DNA of 34,973 bases from Eximiradius proteiniborus (lineage in GTDB: Bacteria > Bacteroidota > Ignavibacteria > Kapaibacteriales > UBA2268), in the NCBI GenBank assembly GCA_026415495.1, contig JAOAGZ010000024.1:553-35525 (forward strand), given 5' to 3'. Positions 8,833-17,410 of the stretch are shown piece by piece. Positions within the stretch are counted from its first letter, which is position 1, and the number at the start of each line of letters is the position of its first letter. The position numbers were made by a program, and so were the translations under genes. A model generated the notes under the pieces. That model searched no databases. It saw only the letters and a program-made list of their open reading frames with translations, and was not told where the DNA came from.

Positions 8833-9189
8833 ATGGGAAACTTATGGTACAAATGTAAGGGTGAGGTTTGGTGCGACCTTTTTAAATTAGATATGGAACA
8901 TCCAGTTCTTAAAACAGCTGAGGGAGTATATATTATCTGGACAGGTATTAACGAAAGGAAAGTATTGAAAGTCGGCTCTGGATTAATTCGTTCACAGTTG
9001 ATGACAGCGCGTCAAGATGTAACAATTAATGCTTTTGCTACTCGCGGAGTATTTGTTACCTGGAGCGAAGTAGGTAAAGTTAAAAGAGATGGCGTAGAAG
9101 CATATTTAATTAATTCACTTTCTCCATTATTTGTTGCATACAAGCCAAAGGCGATACCAATCAAAATAAAACTTCCTTGGGAAGAATAG
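8833..9189 (+). CDS. small GIY-YIG-like protein
   Basis: A 118-residue protein that starts after a strong GGAGG ribosome-binding site. Its core resembles the GIY-YIG fold: GVYII (31-35) in place of GIY, KVLKVGSG (43-50) in place of YIG, arginines at 53 and 60, and a later Glu (GVEAYLI, Glu89) where the metal-binding Glu of the family would lie. The tyrosine of the second motif is absent, so nuclease activity is doubtful. It lies 13 bases after the propeller gene. The fold assignment rests on motif order only. Confidence 0.55.
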   Translation: MGNLWYKCKGEVWCDLFKLDMEHPVLKTAEGVYIIWTGINERKVLKVGSGLIRSQLMTARQDVTINAFATRGVFVTWSEVGKVKRDGVEAYLINSLSPLFVAYKPKAIPIKIKLPWEE

Positions 9190-9238
9190 TTTTTTTCTAT
9201 AATATTTTTTTCAACCGAAAATCTTTCTTCGGAATGTT

Positions 9239-11128
9239 ATGGTATTGTTTACAGTAAATAATTTGACAAAAAAGTTCGATAAAATTACACTTTTCGAAAA
9301 CATTTCGTTTGGAATGAATTTGTCCGATAGAATTGGATTAATTGGAAGAAATGGAATTGGTAAATCTACTTTGTTGAATATAATTGTTGGAAACGAAGAT
9401 GCTGACGAAGGAGAAGTGATTTTTAATAAAAACATATCTTATGGCTTTCTTGAACAAAATCCATTGTTTAATTCAAAACTAACAGTAATTGAAGAAGTAT
9501 TAGATGGAAGAAAGCAAGATTTTGAATTATTAGAGAGATATAATGTCCTATGTAGCAAAAAACTACTTCCTAACTCAAACGAACATAATGAATTGCAACA
9601 TATTTCTCAAAAAATTGATGAACTTGGCATTTGGAATTTAGAAAGCGAAGCAAAGTCTATTGTTTCAGCACTTGGAATTTCTGATTATTACAAACTTTGT
9701 TCAGAACTTTCCGGTGGACAACGTAAACGTGTAGCATTGGCAAAATTGCTTTTTTCTAATGCTGAATTACTAATAATGGACGAACCAACAAACCACTTAG
9801 ATACTGATAGCATTCAATGGTTGCAGGATTTTATTATTAAAAAATCAAAATCTTTATTATTTATTACACACGACAGATATTTTTTAGATGCAGTTGCAAC
9901 TAAAATATTAGAATTAGATGAACAAAAAATATTCTGGTATGATGGTGATTACGAAGATTATCTTGAAAAGAAAACAAATTACATAGATACTATAAACTCA
10001 ACTGCTGAACATACAAGAAGTAAATTAATCAAGGAACTCGAATGGTTAAAGAAAAGCGCTCCCGCACGCAGAAAGAAACAAAAAAGCCGACAAGATTGGA
10101 TTAGCAAAATCTCTGCTGAAATCAAAAAAATAGAAGAGAAAAAAATAAAAATCGAGTTGGGAAAAACCTATTTAGGTAACAGAATTATCGAAGCTCACTA
10201 TATTTCAAAATCAATAAATGGCAAACTTCTGTTCGAAAATTTCTCATATATTGCAAAGCCGGGTGATAGGATTGGTCTAATCGGTCCAAATGGCTGTGGT
10301 AAATCAACTTTACTGAATATTTTAGCCGGAATTGCCAAACCTGACAGTGGAACAATAAAAATTGGCGACACTATTAAAATTGGCTACTACAAACAAGAAC
10401 TAACTGAACTTGATGAGAATAAAACTGTATTAGCCACTTTGCGCGAAATTGCTGAATATATCGATTGCGGAGTTGGACGCGATAGGTATCTAACAGCCCG
10501 TGATTTGCTCAATAAGTTTCTATTTCCTCCTGAACAACATAACGCATTTGTTTCTACACTCTCGGGAGGAGAACGTCGAAGACTGTCATTATTGAAAGTT
10601 CTTATGCAAAACCCAAATGTAATCTTGTTGGATGAACCTACTAACGATTTAGATATTCAAACTTTAAATTCATTAGAAGAATATTTAGAAGATTTTTATG
10701 GTGTTCTTCTTATTGTTTCTCACGATAGAGCTTTTTTAGATAAAACAGTTCAATTCATTTTTGCTTTCGAACAAAATGGCAAAATAAAAGAATATCCGGG
10801 AAATTACTCCTATTACTTGGAAAACCGTGAAATACCGGCTACTGAAAAAGCATTGAAAGAAAACATTTCTAATAAGCCTAAATCAGAACTAAAATCAAAA
10901 AAAGTAAGCTACAAAGACAAAAAGGAACACGAAAGTTTATTTTCTGAAATCGAAGAACTTGAAAAGAATAAATCTTCAATTGAACTTAAAATTGCTTCGT
11001 TAAGTAGCAGTAATTTTCAGGAAATGAACCAACTATATTCTGAATTAAACAATATAGTTCAACAAATCAATCAGAAAACTGAACGATGGTTGGAACTCGA
11101 TGAATTAATTAATTCCGAAAAAAAATGA
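9239..11128 (+). CDS. ABC-F ATPase (Uup-like)
   Basis: A 629-residue soluble protein with two ABC cassettes and no membrane segments. Cassette 1 has Walker A GRNGIGKS (36-43), signature LSGGQRKRVALAK and Walker B LLIMDEPTNHLD. Cassette 2 has GPNGCGKST, LSGGERRRLSLLK and VILLDEPTNDLD. Between them lies the basic linker with KKSAPARRKKQKSR. A C-terminal coiled coil (about 560-629) follows a Lys-rich stretch, the mark of Uup-type ABC-F proteins, which act on ribosomes or branched DNA. It is convergent with, and directly abuts, the small HicB-like gene. Confidence 0.9.
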   Translation: MVLFTVNNLTKKFDKITLFENISFGMNLSDRIGLIGRNGIGKSTLLNIIVGNEDADEGEVIFNKNISYGFLEQNPLFNSKLTVIEEVLDGRKQDFELLERYNVLCSKKLLPNSNEHNELQHISQKIDELGIWNLESEAKSIVSALGISDYYKLCSELSGGQRKRVALAKLLFSNAELLIMDEPTNHLDTDSIQWLQDFIIKKSKSLLFITHDRYFLDAVATKILELDEQKIFWYDGDYEDYLEKKTNYIDTINSTAEHTRSKLIKELEWLKKSAPARRKKQKSRQDWISKISAEIKKIEEKKIKIELGKTYLGNRIIEAHYISKSINGKLLFENFSYIAKPGDRIGLIGPNGCGKSTLLNILAGIAKPDSGTIKIGDTIKIGYYKQELTELDENKTVLATLREIAEYIDCGVGRDRYLTARDLLNKFLFPPEQHNAFVSTLSGGERRRLSLLKVLMQNPNVILLDEPTNDLDIQTLNSLEEYLEDFYGVLLIVSHDRAFLDKTVQFIFAFEQNGKIKEYPGNYSYYLENREIPATEKALKENISNKPKSELKSKKVSYKDKKEHESLFSEIEELEKNKSSIELKIASLSSSNFQEMNQLYSELNNIVQQINQKTERWLELDELINSEKK

Positions 11129-11323
11129 TTATTGTTCCTGCTCTTGCATCAGTTGCTCAATGTGTTTACGAATCGTTTCTTCCATTTTGTCCTGAACTTC
11201 CTGGTGCTCTTCACCTTTTATTACTAAACCAAGTTGTGGACAGTAAGATGAATAGTCGTTTTCTCCTCGGCGTCTGATCAACAGTTCGTAATCTTTTCTA
11301 TTAATACTATTAGATTTTTCCAT
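11129..11323 (-). CDS. HicB-like small protein
   Basis: A 64-residue protein with the pattern of the HicB-like fold: a beta strand YELLIRRRGEN, YSSYCPQLGLVIKG as the 'yCPdLpG' hairpin equivalent, then a helix EVQDKMEETIRKHIEQL. In HicAB modules this domain neutralises a HicA toxin, but no HicA gene is next to it, and many stand-alone members have no known role. Its stop codon abuts that of the ABC-F gene. The coding call is supported by composition and by the family pattern. Confidence 0.6.
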   Translation of the reverse strand: MEKSNSINRKDYELLIRRRGENDYSSYCPQLGLVIKGEEHQEVQDKMEETIRKHIEQLMQEQEQ

Positions 11324-11410
11324 ATCTTTTAATAAATTATATTACAAAATAATTGGCAAAATTATGATTTTTTTACTTATTTTGTGAGAAAAAAATAGTA
11401 TAGGATAAAT

Positions 11411-12100
11411 ATGAAAAAATTGCTGCTTACTTCATTGATTTTTATTCTTATTATTAATGGCATTAAAGCAGAACAAACAAAAGTATTTAGCATAGGACCA
11501 TATCTTGGTTACAAAGCAGGGGTGAGTGCAATTAATACTCCGTTAGGAAGAAAAAATGGATTAAGCTTCAATAATATTCCTGATTTTGGTGTTTGTTCGT
11601 ACTTTCCGCTTTCAAAAAACGAGAACATTGGATTTAAATTTGATATTTCGTATTCATCATATTCATATATGATGATTTCGGCGCATAAAGATAAAACTGA
11701 GTACAAACTGTCGCATAATTATTTATCTTTTGCACCCAACTTTTATTTTAATAACTTTCTATTAGGATTCTCATATCTGGTTCCTTTGAATTCAGAAGTT
11801 GAGGGTTCAGACATAAAAACAAAAATCCAGAATAATGCTTTGGAACTCAAAATTGGATATGAATTCCCAATTTATGTAGATAATTCAGGTGAATTAAATG
11901 GATTTGTAAGTGGTGGATATTTCTTAAGTGGAGTGTACAATAATTTTCCCAAAAATGATCCACTAAAATCTTTGCTTCCTGCTGACGAAAAAGTTACTAA
12001 TATTCATAATCCAAGAATTGCTTCTATTCAAATTGGATTTAATTTTATGTTTAACTTAATAGAAAAGCCAAAACCTGAAATACCTGAAGATATTTATTAA
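11411..12100 (+). CDS. exported outer-membrane beta-barrel-like protein
   Basis: A 229-residue protein with a clear signal peptide (KKLLLTSLIFILIINGIKA, about residues 2-20). The rest alternates hydrophobic and polar residues in strand-like segments rich in Tyr and Phe and separated by Gly/Asn turns, as in small porin-like or OmpA-like barrels. Strands such as IGFKFDISYSSYSY and LELKIGYEFPIYV, and a final IQIGFNFMF, are typical. A short Pro/Glu tail follows the last strand. No specific family was recognised; no partner gene is in the neighbourhood. Confidence 0.65.
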   Translation: MKKLLLTSLIFILIINGIKAEQTKVFSIGPYLGYKAGVSAINTPLGRKNGLSFNNIPDFGVCSYFPLSKNENIGFKFDISYSSYSYMMISAHKDKTEYKLSHNYLSFAPNFYFNNFLLGFSYLVPLNSEVEGSDIKTKIQNNALELKIGYEFPIYVDNSGELNGFVSGGYFLSGVYNNFPKNDPLKSLLPADEKVTNIHNPRIASIQIGFNFMFNLIEKPKPEIPEDIY

Positions 12101-12181
12101 TTATTAATAAGAATTCCACAATTACTATTCATTCTTTATTTGCAGAAAAAACAAGAGAATAAGTATGCAATAATTATTTCA

Positions 12182-14773
12182 TTAATACATTGGTAAAGAA
12201 AAATATACTGTTGTTCCAACTCCAGCTTTACTTTCTATCCAAATTTCGCCATTTTGCTTTTCCACAAATTCTTTGACAATAATTAACCCTAATCCTGACC
12301 CTTTCTCGTTAGCTGTCCCTTTTGTTGCTTCAATATCAGAAATACTAAATAATTTTTCTAATTTATCCTCTTCAATTCCAACTCCGTAATCTTTTACGAA
12401 GAAAACTGAATACGGTATCTTTTTATCGTTAGAATGCTTGAAAATTACCTCAGATATTCCGATTTCAATTTTACTATCGTTACTTGAAAATTTAATTGCA
12501 TTGGTCAATAAGTTGCGTAAAATAGTAGAAGTCATTTCAAAATCACAGAGGACAAAAGACTTGTCAGGAATACTATTGACTATTTGAATATTTTTATTCT
12601 GAGCAAGAGGATGCACAAGAGAAACAACTTTATGAGCAATTTCTGTAATATCAAGAAGTTCTGAATGAACTTGAAGATGCCCCATTTGAGCCCGTGACCA
12701 TTGAAGGAGATTTTCAAGAAGATTGTATGTTGATTGCGATGCTTGCTTCATATTTGTAATCAATTCAATTTTCTTGGTTTCACTAATTCTGTCGTAATAA
12801 CGAATTAGCATTTCAGAATTATTTAAAAGTGTTAAAAAAGGATTTTTCAAATCGTGTGCAATGATTGAGAAAAATTTGTCCCGAGAAGCAATTGCATCTT
12901 GAAGCTCTTCATTCAATCGAATAATTTTTTCAGCATCTTGCTGCATTTGCTGATTAAGCAATTGCAGTTCGTAATTGGAATTGCTTAGGTTTTGCAACGC
13001 CTTGTTTAATTCTTCAGTTCTATTTTCAATAATTTGTTCTAATTCATTGTTAATTTCTCTTAACTTATCTTCTGCGATTTTTCTTTCTGTAATATCAAGT
13101 AGAGAAAATATTAAGTGCTCAGTTCCTCTAATAATAATTTGATCACAAAATACCAGTATATTTCTAATTTCTCCATTAGGAAGTTTCATAATTGTTTCAA
13201 AATTTCTAACAAAACCATCTCTATTCAATTTATCAACTATTGTATAATAATCAGAGGGATTGCACCAAAAAGAAAGTTCATCAACTCGCTTTCTGATTAC
13301 ATTTTGATTCGAATTAAAAACTTGAATAAATGTTTCATTAATATCTTTAACAATATTAGTCCCCTTTTCAACTAAAAATTTTATTAAAGGACTTGAATGA
13401 AAAATGGTTTTGAAAATTTCTTGACTTTCTTGCAGTTTTTCAGTAATAATTTTTAAAGGAGTAATATCTCTTCCAACACACAGATATTGCAAACCTCCGT
13501 TATTGCCTTTTATTACTCTAATTTTCCATAGTATGAATGTTGTTGAACCATCCAACTCAATTTCTTGCTCATACGATATTTCAGTTTTCTCTCCCAAATT
13601 AGCAAATAACTTTGAAATCTGTTCCTTATCAGAAAAAATTGATAAAAAAGAATTAGTAAACTCTTTTTTGTTAAAAAATTTAGTGAAAGAATCACTTCGA
13701 TAAATATAATTAAAAGAGCTATCGATTTTAACAATAAAATCAGTGATATTGTTTACTAACAGACGATATTTTTCTTCTCTTTCTCTAATTTCTTCTTCAA
13801 TAAGATATTTTTCTGTAATATCACGGGTTATCCCCATGATTCCAATTGGCTTAAGATTTGAATCTCTGATGAAAGTAACAACTGCTTCAGTAATAACTAT
13901 TTTGCCATCCTTCCGTATTTCTTTGAAGCGAACATCCACATATCTATCTCTATTATCCGGATACTTTGCCTCTATTTCGAATTGTTCCTCTAATAGTTTC
14001 ATAGCATAATTGTAAGATTCAGGAGTAAGCAAGTCTGTAGCTTTCTTATTTTTTCTTTCTTCTATCGTATAACCATAGATTCGTTCAACTGATGGAGATA
14101 AGAAAATGTAATTCAATTTTAAATCTGTCATCCAAATAAAATCTTTGGAATAATCAGTAATTAGTTTAAACTTATATTCAGATTCTTTTAATTCTCTAAG
14201 CAATTTACGTAATTCTATTTGATATAGAATTATTTTTCCAATCAGTACAGTAGCTAACGGATAAAATACAATAACCGTAATTGAAATAGTTTTAAGAGTA
14301 TCAATAGCTAATTTTGACGGAAGGGTAAACATCAAGATTAGCATAGCAAGATGAACTAATATGCCAAAAAAATAGAGGTTTTTTAGATTTAGTTTTATTT
14401 TCCTCTTTTCCACTAAATGATAAAAAATAAATCCAATAAGAAAAGAAGAGGTGATAACAGATACACCTGTAATTGCACCAATCCCACCGATATAAATTCT
14501 ACCTATTGCAGTAATTATTGCAGAAATTAATCCTGCTAATGGACCATAAAAAAGAGCACACAAACTAATAATAACGGACCGACCATCAAAAATTAATCCC
14601 GGCTGCAAGACAAAAGGATAAAAAACCCCAAGCAGAGCTACTATACCAAATATTATTCCTTGAACAACTTTACCAGGTTTAGTATTTGTCTTCCAAATTG
14701 AATCTACAAATCCGGAAACAATACTCGCCGCAATCAATAAACTTAGATTAAATATTATTTGTATGATTATCAA
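12182..14773 (-). CDS. membrane sensor histidine kinase with LytS-type 5TM domain and PAS domains
   Basis: An 863-residue sensor kinase. Residues 1-185 hold several membrane helices with the 5TMR-LYT signature (GLIFDGRSVIISLCALFYGPLAGLISA). Three PAS modules follow; the first two end in GITRDITEK and VGRDITPLK, the third in LLDITERK. After a coiled coil comes the HisKA domain, with the phospho-acceptor His640 in HDLKNPF. The HATPase has N box RNLLTNAIKFS, G1 DYGVGI and G2 GSGLGL. The start is a TTG at 14773; an in-frame stop lies six codons upstream and no ATG is available. No response regulator is adjacent, so it is an orphan kinase with an unknown signal. Confidence 0.92.
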   Translation of the reverse strand: MIIIQIIFNLSLLIAASIVSGFVDSIWKTNTKPGKVVQGIIFGIVALLGVFYPFVLQPGLIFDGRSVIISLCALFYGPLAGLISAIITAIGRIYIGGIGAITGVSVITSSFLIGFIFYHLVEKRKIKLNLKNLYFFGILVHLAMLILMFTLPSKLAIDTLKTISITVIVFYPLATVLIGKIILYQIELRKLLRELKESEYKFKLITDYSKDFIWMTDLKLNYIFLSPSVERIYGYTIEERKNKKATDLLTPESYNYAMKLLEEQFEIEAKYPDNRDRYVDVRFKEIRKDGKIVITEAVVTFIRDSNLKPIGIMGITRDITEKYLIEEEIREREEKYRLLVNNITDFIVKIDSSFNYIYRSDSFTKFFNKKEFTNSFLSIFSDKEQISKLFANLGEKTEISYEQEIELDGSTTFILWKIRVIKGNNGGLQYLCVGRDITPLKIITEKLQESQEIFKTIFHSSPLIKFLVEKGTNIVKDINETFIQVFNSNQNVIRKRVDELSFWCNPSDYYTIVDKLNRDGFVRNFETIMKLPNGEIRNILVFCDQIIIRGTEHLIFSLLDITERKIAEDKLREINNELEQIIENRTEELNKALQNLSNSNYELQLLNQQMQQDAEKIIRLNEELQDAIASRDKFFSIIAHDLKNPFLTLLNNSEMLIRYYDRISETKKIELITNMKQASQSTYNLLENLLQWSRAQMGHLQVHSELLDITEIAHKVVSLVHPLAQNKNIQIVNSIPDKSFVLCDFEMTSTILRNLLTNAIKFSSNDSKIEIGISEVIFKHSNDKKIPYSVFFVKDYGVGIEEDKLEKLFSISDIEATKGTANEKGSGLGLIIVKEFVEKQNGEIWIESKAGVGTTVYFSLPMY

Positions 14774-14862
14774 ATGTAAATTCCCATTTCATTAATACTA
14801 ACTGCTATTTTTAATATACTTATTATTCAATTAATAGTAAATAAAGCTAAGATTAATATTTT

Positions 14863-15105
14863 TTAAATATTATTATGTGTTCCATCACAATATGGTGGCC
14901 TCTTGGTTTTCTTACAGCCACATAAATAATACTCTTTTTCAGCAAATACTTCGAATGGCACAGAACGGAACTCTCCTTTTTCTTTATGAGAGCCATCACA
15001 AAATGGTTGTGTTTTTGATTCTCCACACTTGCACCAATAGTATTTTTTGCCAGGTTCTAATTTTACACGGTAGGGCGATTTCTGAGATACTTTCGGTTCT
15101 TCCAT
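14863..15105 (-). CDS. double CDGSH iron-sulfur protein
   Basis: An 80-residue protein with two CDGSH zinc-finger-like motifs, each binding one [2Fe-2S] cluster through three Cys and one His: CKCGESKTQPFCDGSH and CGCKKTKRPPYCDGTH. Such small tandem proteins are soluble electron or cluster carriers of unclear partner. The ATG at 15105 is chosen because AGGAG (15112-15116) is 6 bases before it; the ATG at 15111 would have no spacing at all. It is divergent from hrcA and shares a 181-base regulatory spacer with it. Confidence 0.92.
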   Translation of the reverse strand: MEEPKVSQKSPYRVKLEPGKKYYWCKCGESKTQPFCDGSHKEKGEFRSVPFEVFAEKEYYLCGCKKTKRPPYCDGTHNNI

Positions 15106-15163
15106 TTTCATCTCCTGATATTTTGTTAAATAAGGGAAAATGTCTACTTAATATTAACTAATC

Positions 15164-15188
15164 TTACTGCTAAATATTGTAGCAATAA
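15164..15188. promoter_or_regulatory. 9-bp inverted repeat, possible HrcA-type operator
   Basis: TTACTGCTA, a 7-base spacer, then TAGCAATAA: arms of 9 bp with one mismatch, in the spacer between the divergent CDGSH and hrcA genes. It shares the TTA...TAA ends and GCTA/TAGC letters of CIRCE (TTAGCACTC-N9-GAGTGCTAA) but is not a canonical CIRCE. Autoregulation of hrcA is a possibility, not shown. Confidence 0.35.
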
Positions 15189-15286
15189 ATAACATTTAAT
15201 TTGATTTATTACTAATAATCATAAAATAAAAGTTTATTCGTTACTTAATATTATAGGTATGTTATGATATTTTGCAGCTTTAAAAT

Positions 15287-16315
15287 ATGAATGAGATTGG
15301 AAAAGAACTTTCAGAACGTGAACGTGAAATATTAATGCAAATTGTTAGGCTATATATATTAAAAGCTTCTCCTATTGGTTCACGAACACTTTCGAAATAT
15401 CTGGAAGGTGAGTTAAATTTAAGTCCCGCCACTATAAGAAATGTGATGGCAGACCTTGAGGAATTAGAATATATTACCCATCCCCACACTTCTGCTGGTA
15501 GAATCCCTACTGATAAGGGATATAGATTTTACGTTGATTCGATTAATGATTACATTCAAGTAAACGAAACAGAAATAAACAAAGTCAAAGAAAATCTTTC
15601 AAGCACAGATACATCTAACATTTTACGAGATACTTCTAAAATTTTAGGGATGCTAAGCAATTATCTAAGCTTAGTGAAAATACCTAAAATCATTGACTGT
15701 AAAGTGGTAAAGCTCGATATTATTAAAATAAGTTCAAATAGATTATTAATTGTATTAGCTCTTGATTCAAATATAGTAAGAACCATTTCTTTAGAAGTAG
15801 ATTATGAGATCGATGAAAAGCATCTATTTCAGATAAATCAATACATTAATGAAAAAATTTCAGATAAAACAATTAAGTTTATTAAAGACAATTTTCATAA
15901 TTGGATTTCCGATTACCCCTCGAAAAATATTCCTTTATTGAGATTATTCACCGAATCATTAGATGATATCTTTACCACAAAAAATCAGGATCAATTACTT
16001 GTAGCTGGAACTCAAAATTTGTTACAATATCCAGAATTTGAATCAAAAGAACGTATTAAAAGTATTATTGAATTGATTGAAAATCAGGATATTGTCATTC
16101 ACTTGCTCGATGAATACGAAGAACCAGGCAACGTAAAAGTACTAATTGGAAGTGAAATGAACGATAGTATCTTAGATGAATACGCATTAGTAATAAGTTC
16201 TTATAAATTAGGTTCAAGCTATGGTTCAATTGGGCTTATTGGACCGAAAAGAATGAATTATCCCAAAATCATTTCGTTAGTCAAGGCTGTATCTGCTGCT
16301 CTTTCCTCAACTTAG
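15287..16315 (+). CDS. hrcA: heat-inducible transcription repressor HrcA
   Basis: The repressor of class I heat-shock genes, which binds CIRCE operators and is kept active by GroEL. At 342 residues it has the normal length. The N-terminal winged helix-turn-helix (about residues 1-80) shows the hallmarks ILMQIVRLYILKASPIGSRTLSKYL, LSPATIRNVMADLEELEYI and THPHTSAGRIPTDKGYRFYVD. The GAF-like domain and the C-terminal dimerisation part (GSYGSIGLIGPKRMNYPKIISLV) follow. In many genomes hrcA heads a grpE-dnaK-dnaJ operon. Here it stands alone, followed by a strong hairpin and a convergent gene. Confidence 0.95.
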   Translation: MNEIGKELSEREREILMQIVRLYILKASPIGSRTLSKYLEGELNLSPATIRNVMADLEELEYITHPHTSAGRIPTDKGYRFYVDSINDYIQVNETEINKVKENLSSTDTSNILRDTSKILGMLSNYLSLVKIPKIIDCKVVKLDIIKISSNRLLIVLALDSNIVRTISLEVDYEIDEKHLFQINQYINEKISDKTIKFIKDNFHNWISDYPSKNIPLLRLFTESLDDIFTTKNQDQLLVAGTQNLLQYPEFESKERIKSIIELIENQDIVIHLLDEYEEPGNVKVLIGSEMNDSILDEYALVISSYKLGSSYGSIGLIGPKRMNYPKIISLVKAVSAALSST

Positions 16316-16357
16316 TTACTTATTGAGTATTAAGGTATATTTATTTACCTATTGAAC

Positions 16358-16387
16358 ATTTGGGGCGTAATAACATACGCCCCAAAT
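16358..16387. terminator. strong hairpin between convergent genes, likely bidirectional terminator
   Basis: A perfect 12-bp stem (ATTTGGGGCGTA / TACGCCCCAAAT) with a 6-base loop lies between the end of hrcA (+) and the end of the secreted-protein gene (-). No long T run follows on either strand, so termination efficiency is uncertain, but the position is right for both genes. Confidence 0.65.
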
Positions 16388-16406
16388 ATATATAATCCCA
16401 ATAAAA

Positions 16407-17297
16407 TCAATTTGATAAGTTAATCTTTGTTACACCGATTTGCTTGTTAGATTTTGCAATGACTATATACATCCCATTTATGAAACTACTGAAAGGAACA
16501 TATACATTCTCTTGCTGTCCATTAGAGACAATAGATTTTGAAAAAACACTTTTACCATCTAATGAAAAGACATTAATTTCAATATTTTGAAGGACTTCAT
16601 CGGAAGAAAATATTAAATAGTCCCCGTTTCTTACAATATTAATCCCATCAAAAGCAAACTTCTTGTCTTGATTAGACGTGATTAGATAATTACAAAAAGT
16701 TTGACGAGTTTCAATATTGACAGCAGGAGAGATAAAACCACGATTACCGGAGAGCTGAATATATGCTGACCACATTGGGATATTAAGTGGCAACTCATCG
16801 AAATCAGAATTATAAAAAAGTCCAAGATTGAAAGATTCAGGTTCTTCGCCAGAATTCGCAAAATCGAGATATGGTTGGCAAGTTTTGAAATAAATATTAG
16901 CACTATCGCTATCGAACCATTCAAGGTTATCAAAATAATGTTCACTTATATAAGGAAAATCTTCTGGATCAATTTCATTTGGAGTAAAAATCTGGGACAA
17001 ATAAACAAACATTTTAACAGTTCCAACAACAACTTTTTTTGTTGTATCTTGACCATCAATAAACCCATAAATCCAGAAATTAGCTTTGCCAGTAGTTAAA
17101 TCATATTTTAATTGACCAAAAATTTGATTGTACGTAAACATAGAGCCTATAAAAAACAATTTTGGTTCAGTAAGAACAGTTGAAGCCTCATCATAAGCCG
17201 AATTATAACCTTCTTTTGCAGTAAAATACTCTGTTATTGGCTGAGCGTTTACTAATGGTGTAAAAAACAAAAATAAAATAAGTAATAACTTTCTCAT
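16407..17297 (-). CDS. secreted protein with T9SS type A-like sorting domain
   Basis: A 296-residue exported protein. It has a signal peptide RKLLLILFLFFTPLVNAQ (about 2-19), a central region of unknown fold with several aromatic-rich strands, and a C-terminal domain (about 215-296). That domain has the pattern of T9SS cargo signals: NGDYLIFSSDE, IEINVFSLDGKSVFSK, FINGMYIVIAKSN and a final KINLSN. The body was not recognised. GGAGG at 17304-17308 precedes the ATG by 6 bases. A terminator of the upstream peptidase gene lies just before it, so it has its own transcript. Confidence 0.8.
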   Translation of the reverse strand: MRKLLLILFLFFTPLVNAQPITEYFTAKEGYNSAYDEASTVLTEPKLFFIGSMFTYNQIFGQLKYDLTTGKANFWIYGFIDGQDTTKKVVVGTVKMFVYLSQIFTPNEIDPEDFPYISEHYFDNLEWFDSDSANIYFKTCQPYLDFANSGEEPESFNLGLFYNSDFDELPLNIPMWSAYIQLSGNRGFISPAVNIETRQTFCNYLITSNQDKKFAFDGINIVRNGDYLIFSSDEVLQNIEINVFSLDGKSVFSKSIVSNGQQENVYVPFSSFINGMYIVIAKSNKQIGVTKINLSN

Positions 17298-17363
17298 TTT
17301 TGACCTCCAATAAGAAAAACATATTGTTAATATACGATAAAGAATTAATAATGTTTTATTAAT

Positions 17364-17388
17364 AAAAAAGGGCTGAAAATCAGCCCTT
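17364..17388 (-). terminator. rho-independent terminator of the M2 peptidase gene
   Basis: A 9-bp perfect stem (AAGGGCTGA / TCAGCCCTT) with a 3-base loop. Read on the minus strand it is followed by a T-rich tract, as in an intrinsic terminator. It lies 23 bases after the stop of the minus-strand metallopeptidase gene. Confidence 0.85.
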
Positions 17389-17410
17389 CATAGTTTATGA
17401 AAAATAAAAA

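Noticed and set aside
15112-15286. Canonical CIRCE element upstream of hrcA
   Set aside because: No TTAGCACTC-N9-GAGTGCTAA match is present; only a variant dyad with a 7-base spacer.
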